Origin: an uncultured bacterium
Lineage (GTDB): Bacteria; Bacillota; Clostridia; UBA1381
NCBI GenBank assembly: GCA_905215805.1
Contig: CAJMRL010000018.1
Location: forward strand, 1-54,648
DNA length: 54,648 nt
Reading direction: 5' to 3'
The position numbers and the translations under genes are program-made. Below, piece by piece: positions 1 to 8,156 of this stretch (position 1 is its first letter; each line of letters starts with the position of its first letter). The notes beneath the pieces are model-generated. The model saw nothing but the letters and a program-made list of their open reading frames with translations, was not told the DNA's origin and ran no database searches.

Positions 1-52
1 CTGTGACCCTCTGCTTGTAAGGCAGATGCTCTCCCAGCTGAGCTAAACTCCC
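1..52 (-). tRNA. tRNA-Val (anticodon TAC), 3' part cut by window edge
   Basis: Read on the minus strand, the sequence starts GGGAGTT-TA-GCTC at 52 (acceptor arm, U8/A9 and D-stem). A D-loop AGCTGGGA and an anticodon arm follow, with stem TCTGC/GCAGA and loop CTTACAA. The loop gives anticodon TAC, which decodes valine. The window starts before the T-arm and the 3' acceptor strand, so the gene is incomplete here. The D-arm and anticodon arm are unambiguous; only the far end is missing. Confidence 0.93.
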
Positions 53-136
53 GTTCAAATTGTTGCCAACGTCAACAACGAAGATTATTATAGCAGATAA
101 TAGCGGATTTGTCAATACCTTTTTTTAAATTTTTTG

Positions 137-173
137 AAAAAAATTTTTGCCGGAGCTTTTCCGGCAAAAATTT
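137..173 (-). terminator. Intrinsic terminator of the DtxR-type regulator gene
   Basis: A perfect 14-bp inverted repeat (141-154 with 160-173, arms AAATTTTTGCCGGA/TCCGGCAAAAATTT, 5-nt loop) ends 11 bp past the regulator stop codon. On the minus strand it runs into seven Ts (143-137). Position and form fit a Rho-independent terminator for the feo/regulator transcripts. Confidence 0.85.
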
Positions 174-183
174 AGAGTGTTTT

Positions 184-573
184 TTAGCCTTCCATTTCCA
201 TAAAGCTAACCATTTTATCCACTGTATTCTGGCTTATATTATGCTCTATATTGTATGCTTCGTTTTCAGCGTCCTCCTCGCTCATTTTAAGAACATTCAT
301 AAGAAAGCGGCGGATCTGCTTATGTCTGCCATACATACTGCTGCCGAGGTTTTGTCCCTTTTCGGTCAGGACTATGTCGCCGTACGGCTCATGAGATACA
401 AGCCCATGTGACTTTAAAGCGTTCACTGCGCGGTTTACGCTTGGCTTCGATATTCCGAGATGAATGGATATGTCTGTAATTCTTACCGCAGACTTTTTAA
501 GGGATAGGAAGTATATTGCTTCGAGATAATATCCAAGCGCATTTGAAATTGATACGTCTTTAAGTCCTGTCAT
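184..573 (-). CDS. DtxR/MntR-family metal-dependent transcriptional regulator
   Basis: This 129-residue protein has an N-terminal winged helix-turn-helix (about residues 5-65; YLEAIYFL, then RITDISIHLGISKPSVNRAV) and the metal-binding/dimerisation helices of the DtxR/MntR family. The C-terminal part has the family pattern GRHKQIRRFLMNVL followed by a run with E-x-x-A-x-x-x-E-H. It has no SH3-like third domain, as in MntR-size members. The start is the ATG at 573: GGAGGT (585-580) lies 7 nt upstream, whereas the in-frame ATG at 588 overlaps that ribosome binding site. It lies downstream of feoAB on the same strand and has its own promoter (703-731). It probably senses Fe2+ or Mn2+ and represses feo; the actual metal cannot be read from the sequence. 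Confidence 0.88.
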   Translation of the reverse strand: MTGLKDVSISNALGYYLEAIYFLSLKKSAVRITDISIHLGISKPSVNRAVNALKSHGLVSHEPYGDIVLTEKGQNLGSSMYGRHKQIRRFLMNVLKMSEEDAENEAYNIEHNISQNTVDKMVSFMEMEG

Positions 574-599
574 AATGATTACCTCCATGAAAAATAAAA

Positions 600-633
600 G
601 GACATAAAACCTTCAAAAAAAGGTTTTATGCCC
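600..633 (-). terminator. Terminator-like hairpin in the leader of the regulator gene
   Basis: A 14-bp stem (600-613 with 620-633; one G-U pair, 6-nt loop) is followed on the minus strand by TTTTATTTTTC, directly before the regulator's ribosome binding site. It can end transcripts coming from feoB. It also lies downstream of the regulator's own promoter, so it could act as an attenuator in a leader of about 120 nt. Attenuation is inference. Confidence 0.7.
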
Positions 634-702
634 TCATTGGCTCAATATCATAAAGAACACATAAACATGTTCATTTTAAATCAAATTCATACTACATAAG
701 CT

Positions 703-731
703 ATTATACACCGGCTTTATGTAAATTGCAA
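703..731 (-). promoter_or_regulatory. Promoter of the DtxR-type regulator gene
   Basis: On the minus strand, -35 TTGCAA (731-726) and -10 TATAAT (708-703) are separated by exactly 17 bp. It lies between the end of feoB and the regulator gene. The leader also holds the imperfect inverted repeat GAACA-N8-TGTTC at 655-672, a possible further control site. Confidence 0.8.
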
Positions 732-752
732 GCTATTTTTTTGATTCATCGA

Positions 753-767
753 AAGTTAGTATAACTT
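753..767. promoter_or_regulatory. Probable metalloregulator operator (AAGTTA-GTA-TAACTT)
   Basis: This is a perfect palindrome with 6-bp arms and a 3-bp centre, overlapping the feoB stop codon and lying about 22 bp upstream of the regulator's -35 box. Twelve of its bases (TTAGTATAACTT) recur in the feoA promoter region (3112-3125, opposite orientation). That repetition at two iron-uptake promoters suggests a binding site for the adjacent DtxR-type protein. Confidence 0.55.
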
Positions 768-2838
768 AAACAAAAAGACTTCCGATTTGATACACGAGCA
801 TGGACATAATCCATGCGGCTCCTATTTGCCAGCATATAGAAAGAGCAGTAAGTTTTTTTGAGTTCAGTTCATTTTTAAGAGCTGATACCGCCGCTATACA
901 TGGAACATAGAGCAGTATGAATATCAAAAATGAGAAGCCCTGAAGCGGAGTGAAATTCTGGGCTATTGCTCCGGCAAGAGCAGAGCTGTTGGATACTCCG
1001 TAAAGTATTGTCATAGAGGAAACAATAGCTTCTTTTGCGGCAAATCCTGATATAAGGCTTACAGCCGCCTGCCATTTTCCGAAGCCGCACGGCGCGAGAA
1101 CGGGCGCAATAATGGTTCCTATATGACCGAGTATTGAAGTCTGAGGATCAGACGTCATATGCAGACGAAGATCGAGATTTTGCAAAAGCCATATAACAAC
1201 ACTTGCCAGAAGAATAACTGTTCCGGCGCGTACCGCAAAATCCTTTGCCTTATCCCACATGTGGCGGAAGGTCGATTTCAGAGTAGGCATTCTGTATGGC
1301 GGAAGCTCCAGCACAAACGGAGGAGTTTCTCCTTTAAATACCGTCTTTGAAAGGATTATGCCCGATATTATTCCCAAAAGTATGCCTATAAGATACAGGC
1401 AAAATGTCACGATACCCGCATTGTTTGGGAAAAGAGCCGCGGTTATGACCGCGTAAACCGGCATTTTAGCGCCGCATGACATAAATGGTATAAGCATAAG
1501 CGTGAGCTTTCTGTCGCGCTCATTTTCAAGCGTTCTTACCGACATTATCGCGGGAACAGAACAGCCGAAGCCCATTATCATCGGGACGAATGATTTTCCC
1601 GAAAGACCGAGCTTTATAAAGAATTTGTCCATAATAAACGCAGTTCTTGCCATATATCCCGAATCCTCAAGGAAGGATAAAAACAAAAACAGAAGCATTA
1701 TCTGGGGGAAGAATGTAACTACACCTCCGACGCCCGATATAACACCCTCCACAACAAGCCGCTTTACAAAATCATGCACTCCCATGGTAGTAAGTCCGGT
1801 TTCAACTATTGATGCAAATTTATCGTTAAACAGCCAGTCAACCCAGTCTGAAAGCATGCTTCCGAACGGTCCGAAGGTTATTTCAAATATCGCAAAAATT
1901 ATAAGAAGAAACAGTGGGATTGCGAACAGCGGATGACAGACCACCGAATCTATCTTATGCGTACGCTGAGCCTGTCTGTTGGGACCGGTGCGCTTAACGC
2001 AGGCATTCACCGTTTTCTTTATAAATGAATACCTTTTTGAGGCGATAACGGTCTCCATATCAGGAAATTCTTCCGAAACAGCTTCCATGGTCTCTCTTGT
2101 CGCATTGCTTTTTATGTCCTTTGTAAGTCTCTCGTCATTTTCTATGAGCTTTACCGCGCACAGACGCGGGACTTCCTCAGATACGCGTATCTTTTCTATA
2201 GCGTCCTCGATTTTATTTTTATAGTGCACAGGATGAGGATGGACGATGTGCTTTGACGCGATATTAAGCGCCTCTGTAACAAGATCCTGAACGCCTCGGC
2301 CCTTGCTCGCGCTTATAGGCATAACCCTTATTCCGAGACGGTTTTGAAGCTCGTCAACATCTATACTGCATCCGTTGCTTTCGAGAGCGTCCATCATATT
2401 AAGAGCAATTACCATCGGAGTTTCCATTTCCGCAAGCTGCGTGGTAAGATACAGGTTTCGCTCCAGATTTGTAGCGTCAACAATATTCAATATAAGGTCG
2501 GGCTTTTCTTTTAATATGTAGTCTCTGGTTATAACCTCCTCTGCACTGTTGGGCGCGAGGGAATATATTCCGGGGAGATCCACGATTTTTATATGGCTGT
2601 GAGCCTCGTCCTGACGGTGCTCCTGAGCATGGTCATGAGTATCAAAGTGGGTTATATGGTCGTGAAAAACATATTTGCATATACCCTCTTTGCGTTCGAC
2701 TGTTACTCCGGCAAAATTTCCTACCTCGTAATTGCTGCCGGTAAGCTCGTTAAAGAGTGTTGTTTTTCCGCTGTTTGGATTTCCGGCAAGAGCAAAAACA
2801 TATTCCTTTCCGAGTCGTATTTTAGCCAATATCCTCAC
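766..2838 (-). CDS. feoB: Ferrous iron transporter FeoB
   Basis: This 690-residue membrane GTPase imports Fe2+. The N-terminal G domain shows G1 GNPNSGKT (19-26), switch I GVTVE (44-48), G3 DLPG (87-90) and G4 NMMD. The remainder has the paired FeoB gate regions with SFLEDSGYMARTAFIMD and several hydrophobic helices up to the C-terminus. Length is close to ordinary FeoB proteins. Unusually, residues 59-82, between switch I and G3, form an insert with eight histidines. The start is GTG at 2838, inside the last codons of feoA (17-nt overlap), so translation is probably coupled to feoA. Transcription most likely comes from the feoA promoter at 3131-3159. Confidence 0.96.
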   Translation of the reverse strand: MRILAKIRLGKEYVFALAGNPNSGKTTLFNELTGSNYEVGNFAGVTVERKEGICKYVFHDHITHFDTHDHAQEHRQDEAHSHIKIVDLPGIYSLAPNSAEEVITRDYILKEKPDLILNIVDATNLERNLYLTTQLAEMETPMVIALNMMDALESNGCSIDVDELQNRLGIRVMPISASKGRGVQDLVTEALNIASKHIVHPHPVHYKNKIEDAIEKIRVSEEVPRLCAVKLIENDERLTKDIKSNATRETMEAVSEEFPDMETVIASKRYSFIKKTVNACVKRTGPNRQAQRTHKIDSVVCHPLFAIPLFLLIIFAIFEITFGPFGSMLSDWVDWLFNDKFASIVETGLTTMGVHDFVKRLVVEGVISGVGGVVTFFPQIMLLFLFLSFLEDSGYMARTAFIMDKFFIKLGLSGKSFVPMIMGFGCSVPAIMSVRTLENERDRKLTLMLIPFMSCGAKMPVYAVITAALFPNNAGIVTFCLYLIGILLGIISGIILSKTVFKGETPPFVLELPPYRMPTLKSTFRHMWDKAKDFAVRAGTVILLASVVIWLLQNLDLRLHMTSDPQTSILGHIGTIIAPVLAPCGFGKWQAAVSLISGFAAKEAIVSSMTILYGVSNSSALAGAIAQNFTPLQGFSFLIFILLYVPCIAAVSALKNELNSKKLTALSICWQIGAAWIMSMLVYQIGSLFV

Positions 2839-3064
2839 CGCCCTTTACAATTTCTATCTGAGAAGCCTCGCTTGAGCGAAGTCCCAGATTATATCCCATT
2901 ATAAGATATTCCGATGGGTCTCCGAGCGGAGCGCTACGCAGTTTTTTTACGCGCGCACCCTCGGTTACGCCCATATCTATAAGGCGGCGTTTCATAAGCC
3001 CTTTTATATGTATACCGGTTATAACTCCCGATTCTCCGGGAGAAAGATCCTTTAAGGTTATCAT
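2822..3064 (-). CDS. feoA: Ferrous iron transport protein FeoA
   Basis: An 80-residue SH3-like FeoA protein, the small cytoplasmic partner of FeoB. It shows the family pattern: MITLKDLSPGESGVI near the start, RLIDMGVTEGARVK in the middle and a C-terminal GYNLGLRSSEASQIEI. Length and order with feoB are standard. The ATG at 3064 is preceded by AAAGGAAG at suitable spacing. It is the first gene of the feoA-feoB operon, and its 3' end overlaps the feoB start. Confidence 0.95.
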   Translation of the reverse strand: MITLKDLSPGESGVITGIHIKGLMKRRLIDMGVTEGARVKKLRSAPLGDPSEYLIMGYNLGLRSSEASQIEIVKGGEDIG

Positions 3065-3111
3065 GACAACAGCTTCCTTTCAATGCTTGCTTTGACAGTC
3101 ATGGCTGTCTG

Positions 3112-3159
3112 AAGTTATACTAATATAAATATTGTAGCAGATATGGAACGCGGTGTCAA
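3112..3159 (-). promoter_or_regulatory. feoAB promoter with operator-like site
   Basis: On the minus strand, -35 TTGACA (3159-3154) and -10 TACAAT (3136-3131) are spaced by 17 bp. The probable start point falls near 3124, inside a degenerate copy (3112-3126) of the AAGTTA-N3-TAACTT palindrome found before the regulator gene. A repressor bound there would block initiation. A second inverted repeat GACAG-N6-CTGTC lies at 3094-3109 in the leader. Confidence 0.8.
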
Positions 3160-3185
3160 TATTAATAGAAAAAAACCGTCATTTT

Positions 3186-5768
3186 TTAGCGCTGCATCCT
3201 TTTTGTAAACGCTTTTTGGGCTTCCACTATAATAAGCGGCATTATCGATAAGACTGCGGTTATGATCCATTGTATGCCGTTTAACGGTGTTGAATTAAAA
3301 ATGACCGAGGCGGCGGGGATCGATATAACTGCTGTTTCAAGAAATACTCCGGCTATAAATGAAAGCACGAGGTATTTATTCTTGAAGAGTCCGGCGCGTA
3401 TCGAGGAGCCTTCGGAACGCATGTTAAACGCGTGAACAAGCTCTGACAGGGAAAGAGTTGCAAAGGCCATCGTGCGTCCTGTATCGAGATTGCCGAAAAT
3501 ATTGGCGCCTATAACAAATGAAAGCAGTGAAAGCGCACCTATCATAAGCCCTTCAAATAATATTGAAACCGACATTCCATCGGCAAACAGGCTTTTTTCC
3601 TTCGGGCGCGGCGGTTTTTCCATTATGTCCTTATCTGCCGGATCGAGTCCCAGAGCGATAGCCGGAAGAGAGTCCGTCACAAGATTTACCCATAAAAGCT
3701 GTGTTGCTGTGAGCGGCGCAGGCCAGCCGAAAAGTATTCCGGCAAAAACGGTCAGTATTTCGCCTATATTGCTTGAGAGCAAAAACTGTACGGCCTTCTT
3801 TATATTTGCAAATATCGTGCGTCCTTCCTTTACCGCGTAAACTATAGTTGCAAAATTGTCATCGGTCAAAATCATATCGGAGGCGCTTTTTGCGACCTCT
3901 GTTCCGCTTATTCCCATGCTGCAGCCTATGTCTGCGCCCGAAAGAGCCGGAGCGTCGTTAACTCCGTCGCCTGTCATTGCGACGACTGCGCCGCGCTTCT
4001 GCCATGCCTTGACTATGCGCGCTTTATGTGCCGGAGTGACCCTTGCAAACACGGGAAACTCATTTATATGTCCTTCAAGAAAAGCATCGCTCATCTTGTC
4101 AAGCTCTGCGCCTGTTATTACCTTTGCATCTTCTTTGTTGGCAATGCCTGTGCGTACAGCGATCGATTTTGCGGTACCGGCATGATCTCCCGTTATCATG
4201 ACCGGACGTATTCCGGCGCGCTTACAGGTTTCGACAGCCTGTACCGCCTCTTTTCTTGGAGGATCCTCTATGCCGATAAGTCCGGAAAAAATCAAGTTGT
4301 TTTCGGAAGGAGTATCTGAAGCGGAGGAAGAGTCGTCGCGGTACGCAACGGCAATAACACGCAAAGCCTCGGCGGTCATTTTTGCATTTTGGGATGTAAT
4401 CCGGCTTTTTTCTCCCTGTGAAAGCTGAACTGCCTTTGTGCCGTTATGGAATTGTGTACATAGCGGCAAAACATATTCAAGCGCTCCTTTTACGACTGTC
4501 CTTTTTCCCGAAAATGTTTTGTGCATAGTAGTCATTCTTTTTCTTGAGGAGTCGAACGGGATTTCCGAAATACGCGGGTATTTTTTATCAAGCTCGGTTT
4601 TAAGGATACCGTTTTCCGAGGCTGCGCTTATAACGGCGCGGTCGGTCGGATTTTGCCCTCCGGCGCCGGCTTTGTCACTGCACATTGCGGCAAGCCTTAA
4701 GGTGAGCTGTTCGTCCTTGGAGTAAACGGCTGTCACGTGCATTCGGTTTCGGGTAAGAGTTCCGGTTTTGTCTGTGCATATAACAGATGCGCTGCCGAGC
4801 GTCTCAACGGAAGGAAGGTGTCTTACTATGGCATTGTGACGCGACATTTTCATTACGCCCAATGCAAGCATGATCGTAACTATTGCGGGAAGTCCTTCCG
4901 GTATTGCCGCAACGGCAAGAGATACCGAGGTCATAAACATATCAAGGGCGGGCATTTTCCTCATAAGACCCACAGCGAATACTGCCGCACATATAATAAG
5001 AGCGGCTGTGCCCAAGACCTTTCCGGTTTTCGCAAGCTTTTTTTGCAGCGGAGTCTGGACAGCCTCGGCTTCGGCAAGCATTTGCGCTATATTTCCGACT
5101 TCCGTATCTGATCCTATGGCGGTAACTATGGCGCTGCATTTTCCGCTTATTACAGGAGATGAAGAATAAAGCATGTTTTTTCTGTCCCCGAGAGAAGCAT
5201 GGGCGTCTGCGGTGAAATTTGCTTCTTTTTCTACAGCTCCCGATTCTCCGGTAAGAGAGGATTCGTCAGTGCTAAGAGATACGGCATTTACAAGACGGCA
5301 GTCCGCGCATACGATATCTCCGGAGGAGAAAAGTATAGTATCGCCCACAACGACTTCGGCGGCGGGAATGATGATTTCTTTTCCGTCTCTTATAACGCGC
5401 GCATGAGGCTGTGACAGCTCCTTTAGTTTTTCAAGACTTTTTTCGGCACGGCTTTCCTGTATCACTCCGATAAGCGCGTTCATAACAACGATCGCCAGAA
5501 TTATAACCGGCTCGGATATATCGGCGTCGCCGTCGATCAATGACAGTGCAAACGAAACTCCGGCCGCAATCAGGAGAATCACTGTCATAAAATCTCCGAA
5601 TTGCGAAAAAAAGCGTACGATAAAAGGCTTGCTCTTTTTCTCCGGCAGAGCATTCGGACCGTTTTGCCTGAGCCGCCGCGCCGCTTCCTTTGAGCTTAGT
5701 CCATTATGTATATTTCCGCCTGTTTCTTTGACGGTCTCATCTATGGTTTTGTTGTGGTAAGTATTCAT
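3186..5768 (-). CDS. P-type Ca2+-transporting ATPase (type II, SERCA/PMCA-like)
   Basis: An 860-residue cation pump. Numbered from the chosen start it has an N-terminal actuator region, TGES (173-176), the M4 motif IPEGLP (E291), the phosphorylation site DKTGTLT (D333) and the hinge MTGDGVNDAPAL. M5 reads SSNIGE and M6 reads NLVTDSLPA, so the Asn, Glu, Thr and Asp positions that form the two Ca2+ sites in SERCA are kept. Calcium is therefore the best substrate guess. The start is the ATG at 5768, with GGAG 10 nt upstream; extending to the in-frame codon at 5864 would add 32 residues with no ribosome binding site and would cover the promoter. It is a single gene with its own promoter, divergent from the next plus-strand gene. 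Confidence 0.92.
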   Translation of the reverse strand: MNTYHNKTIDETVKETGGNIHNGLSSKEAARRLRQNGPNALPEKKSKPFIVRFFSQFGDFMTVILLIAAGVSFALSLIDGDADISEPVIILAIVVMNALIGVIQESRAEKSLEKLKELSQPHARVIRDGKEIIIPAAEVVVGDTILFSSGDIVCADCRLVNAVSLSTDESSLTGESGAVEKEANFTADAHASLGDRKNMLYSSSPVISGKCSAIVTAIGSDTEVGNIAQMLAEAEAVQTPLQKKLAKTGKVLGTAALIICAAVFAVGLMRKMPALDMFMTSVSLAVAAIPEGLPAIVTIMLALGVMKMSRHNAIVRHLPSVETLGSASVICTDKTGTLTRNRMHVTAVYSKDEQLTLRLAAMCSDKAGAGGQNPTDRAVISAASENGILKTELDKKYPRISEIPFDSSRKRMTTMHKTFSGKRTVVKGALEYVLPLCTQFHNGTKAVQLSQGEKSRITSQNAKMTAEALRVIAVAYRDDSSSASDTPSENNLIFSGLIGIEDPPRKEAVQAVETCKRAGIRPVMITGDHAGTAKSIAVRTGIANKEDAKVITGAELDKMSDAFLEGHINEFPVFARVTPAHKARIVKAWQKRGAVVAMTGDGVNDAPALSGADIGCSMGISGTEVAKSASDMILTDDNFATIVYAVKEGRTIFANIKKAVQFLLSSNIGEILTVFAGILFGWPAPLTATQLLWVNLVTDSLPAIALGLDPADKDIMEKPPRPKEKSLFADGMSVSILFEGLMIGALSLLSFVIGANIFGNLDTGRTMAFATLSLSELVHAFNMRSEGSSIRAGLFKNKYLVLSFIAGVFLETAVISIPAASVIFNSTPLNGIQWIITAVLSIMPLIIVEAQKAFTKRMQR

Positions 5769-5816
5769 ATGGATCACACTCCGTTCCATAATGTATATGA
5801 GGCTCGGGCTGTTTAT

Positions 5817-5845
5817 ATTATAAAAAAAGTGTAGACAAAATGTAA
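5817..5845 (-). promoter_or_regulatory. Promoter of the Ca2+-ATPase gene
   Basis: On the minus strand, -35 TTACAT (5845-5840) and -10 TATAAT (5822-5817) have a 17-bp spacer, giving a leader of about 40 nt. That is too short for the manganese riboswitch sometimes found before such pumps. Confidence 0.7.
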
Positions 5846-5855
5846 TATAACGCTC

Positions 5856-5884
5856 TTGTGCCAAAGTTTTTGTTGTGGTATAAT
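5856..5884 (+). promoter_or_regulatory. Promoter of the RAYT-like gene
   Basis: -35 TTGTGC (5856-5861) and -10 TATAAT (5879-5884) with a 17-bp spacer, about 65 bp before the start codon at 5950. It is divergent from the ATPase promoter. Confidence 0.72.
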
Positions 5885-5949
5885 ATAATTGTTAATAATT
5901 TTGCGTGCTATGCTTATGCCGCCGCAAAGCGAATGAACGGAGGATTGAT

Positions 5950-6603
5950 ATGGCAAGAAAAGCGAGGGAAAAGAGTATCAGCGGATATTACTCTGTAATT
6001 ATAGGAGGATATGGAAGGCTGTTTGTTGACGATGAAGATTACGAGAATTTTATAGAAAAAATCGATAAGTATATAGGAGAAGAAGCAAAGGCGTTTGCAC
6101 TTATAGAAAATGCCGCATGTCTTGTGGTCAAAGAGAGCGAAAAGGGGATAGGCGCGGATATAAAACCTCTTACAACAAGCTATACGAGATATTTTCAGAA
6201 AAGGTATGATTCAGATGAAAAGCTGTTTGAAAGAAGATTTGCGAGCGAACCTATTGAAACAGCCGGGGAAATGGCTCATGCTTTGGCGATGATACATAGA
6301 ATGTGCTCTCTTGCGGGCAAGGATGGCTTTACAGGCCGTTACAGCGCAGATGAGCTTTATGTTCCGGAGGATGCGGCGGCTTTTATGGGAGGGATGCGGG
6401 ATTATAAGCGAGAGCTTGAGAACATATCAGAGCTTGACGGCATATTCATGACTCTCATAAATAAACGGCGCTCAGTAAAAGCGGAAAACAGCAATAAAAC
6501 GGTTCAAAGGAAGCCTGAAAAAGAAAACGGTAAAGCACAGGCGGAAAAGCCGGTCAAAGAAAAAAGCCGGCCGTCTAAAAAAATGCCGGCATGGCTATTG
6601 TAA
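5950..6603 (+). CDS. RAYT/IS200-like transposase homologue lacking catalytic residues
   Basis: A 217-residue protein. Its first 125 residues follow the REP-associated tyrosine transposase (RAYT, Y1) pattern: MARKAREKSISGYYSV at the N-terminus, DDEDYENFI, then a segment like SYTRYFQKRYD...LFERRFASEPIE. The catalytic HUH motif, normally N-H-V-H, reads N54-A-A-C57. The nucleophile tyrosine of the usual YIH is methionine (M114). It therefore should not cut DNA by the HUH mechanism. The last ~55 residues are a Lys/Glu-rich tail ending in PAWLL. The start at 5950 has GGAGG 6 nt upstream; the longer frame from 5905 has none. It is an intact frame with its own promoter, which argues for a retained, possibly DNA- or RNA-binding, role. 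Function is unknown. Confidence 0.72.
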   Translation: MARKAREKSISGYYSVIIGGYGRLFVDDEDYENFIEKIDKYIGEEAKAFALIENAACLVVKESEKGIGADIKPLTTSYTRYFQKRYDSDEKLFERRFASEPIETAGEMAHALAMIHRMCSLAGKDGFTGRYSADELYVPEDAAAFMGGMRDYKRELENISELDGIFMTLINKRRSVKAENSNKTVQRKPEKENGKAQAEKPVKEKSRPSKKMPAWLL

Positions 6604-6626
6604 TTTATAAGATGATATGGTATAAT
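6598..6626 (+). promoter_or_regulatory. Promoter of the GH51 operon
   Basis: -35 TTGTAA (6598-6603, overlapping the preceding stop codon) and -10 TATAAT (6621-6626), spacer 17 bp, about 55 bp before the GH51 start. Confidence 0.7.
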
Positions 6627-6688
6627 TAACTCATAAATATTAAGAGCGTTTTTTATATGGCGCTTATTTACGTGGGAGAGGTATAGTT

Positions 6689-8155
6689 ATGAAGGCTGTA
6701 ATTAATGCAACTAAGGAAAAAGGCAGAATAAGCCGCTATATTTACGGACAGTTCGCCGAGCATTTGGGAAGATGTATCTATGAAGGACTTTATGTCGGCG
6801 AGGATTCGGATATAGAGAACGTAAACGGCATGAGATGCGATGTTGTAAATGCTTTAAAGGAGCTTGATATCCCGGTTTTGAGATGGCCGGGCGGCTGCTT
6901 TGCCGATGATTATCACTGGCGTGACGGCATAGGTCCCAAAGCGGACAGGCCGTATATGGTCAATACCAATTGGGGAAAGGTCGTAGAAAACAATCACTTC
7001 GGAACGCATGAATTTTTTGAGCTTTGCGAGCAGCTTGGAACGGAGCCGTACATATGCGGCAATGTCGGCAGCGGCAGTGTTAAGGAGATGCGTGACTGGA
7101 TCGAGTATATGACCTTTGGCGGAGATTCTCCGCTTGCGAACGAAAGAAGAAAAAACGGAAGGGAAGAGCCATGGAAGCTTAAGTATTTCGGAGTGGGAAA
7201 TGAAAACTGGGGATGCGGCGGAAATATGCGCCCCGAATATTATTCTGATCTGTACAGGCGTTTTTCGGTTTATCTGCGCGATTACGGCGACGAACCGCTG
7301 TATAAGATAGGATGCGGAGCAAATGCCGGCGATACGAACTGGACGAAGGTGGTTATGGAAAACGCCGGTATGCACATGAATGGGATATCGCTCCACTGCT
7401 ATCAGTATGAGGGCGATTGGGAAAATAAGGGCAGCAGCAATGTCTTTGACCGTGACGGCTACTATGCTGTTCTTTCCGATACTGTTTTGCTTGAGGAGTA
7501 TATAAAAGCGCATATAGACGTTATGGATAAAATAGATCCGGAAAATAAGGTATCGCTTATTGTGGACGAGTGGGGAAACTGGTTCGATGTTGTGCCGGGA
7601 ACAAATCCCGGATTTTTATATCAGCAATCAACAATGCGTGACGCCATGTCGGCTATGCTGTGTCTGCATATATTCCATAAATACTGCAGAAGGATACATA
7701 TGGCAAATATCGCTCAGATGGTCAATGTACTTCAGGCTATGGTGCTGACGGAGGGAGACAAGATGGTGCTCACTCCCACGTATTATGTGTTTAGGATGAT
7801 GAAGGGGCATATGGACGGCGAGAGCTTGGATATAGATTATACTTCCGGAGGCGTTGAGTCAAAGGGAAGAATGGTTCCGGAAATAAGCATGAGCGCTTCA
7901 AAGAAAAACGGAAAAATCACGCTCTCGATATGCAATACCAGTCTCGATGAGGACAGCGATATTGATATCGATATTACGGATATGGATATATCAAATGTGT
8001 GCGGGGAAGTGCTTACTGCCGAGAATATGTGTGATGTGAACGATTTTGACGATGGCGAGAAGGTATGTCCTCATGAGATAAAGGCGCATATTGACGGAAA
8101 CACCGTTAAAGTAAAAGTTCCAAAGATGTCCGCGGCTGTATTGACTATATATTGA
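6689..8155 (+). CDS. GH51 alpha-L-arabinofuranosidase (intracellular)
   Basis: A 488-residue enzyme of glycoside hydrolase family 51, which removes terminal alpha-L-arabinofuranose from arabinan, arabinogalactan or arabinoxylan fragments. The (beta/alpha)8 barrel shows IYGQFAEHLGRCIYEG near the N-terminus, RWPGGCFADDYHW, the acid/base in GVGNENWG (E172) and the nucleophile in VDEWGNW (E294). A C-terminal beta domain ends in KMSAAVLTIY. There is no signal peptide, so it acts on imported oligosaccharides. The start has GGGAGAGG just upstream. It is the first gene of a short operon with the DUF6171 gene (1 bp after its stop) and a membrane peptide. Family and catalytic residues are clear; the preferred substrate is not. 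Confidence 0.95.
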   Translation: MKAVINATKEKGRISRYIYGQFAEHLGRCIYEGLYVGEDSDIENVNGMRCDVVNALKELDIPVLRWPGGCFADDYHWRDGIGPKADRPYMVNTNWGKVVENNHFGTHEFFELCEQLGTEPYICGNVGSGSVKEMRDWIEYMTFGGDSPLANERRKNGREEPWKLKYFGVGNENWGCGGNMRPEYYSDLYRRFSVYLRDYGDEPLYKIGCGANAGDTNWTKVVMENAGMHMNGISLHCYQYEGDWENKGSSNVFDRDGYYAVLSDTVLLEEYIKAHIDVMDKIDPENKVSLIVDEWGNWFDVVPGTNPGFLYQQSTMRDAMSAMLCLHIFHKYCRRIHMANIAQMVNVLQAMVLTEGDKMVLTPTYYVFRMMKGHMDGESLDIDYTSGGVESKGRMVPEISMSASKKNGKITLSICNTSLDEDSDIDIDITDMDISNVCGEVLTAENMCDVNDFDDGEKVCPHEIKAHIDGNTVKVKVPKMSAAVLTIY

Positions 8156-8156
8156 T

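Noticed and set aside
1502..1936. Open frame of 144 codons on the plus strand inside feoB
   Set aside because: It is antisense to a clear FeoB with intact motifs, has no ribosome binding site or family likeness, and comes from codon bias on the other strand.
2593..2664. His-rich segment as a separate small metal-binding protein
   Set aside because: It is in frame within FeoB, with G1 before and G3 after it, so it is an insert and not a separate gene.
5769..5816. Possible manganese or other riboswitch before the P-type ATPase
   Set aside because: The leader from the visible promoter is only about 40 nt and shows no conserved riboswitch core.
6854..7513. Open frame of 219 codons on the minus strand inside the GH51 gene
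   Set aside because: It is antisense to a well-conserved glycosidase and covers both sides of its catalytic site; no independent support.
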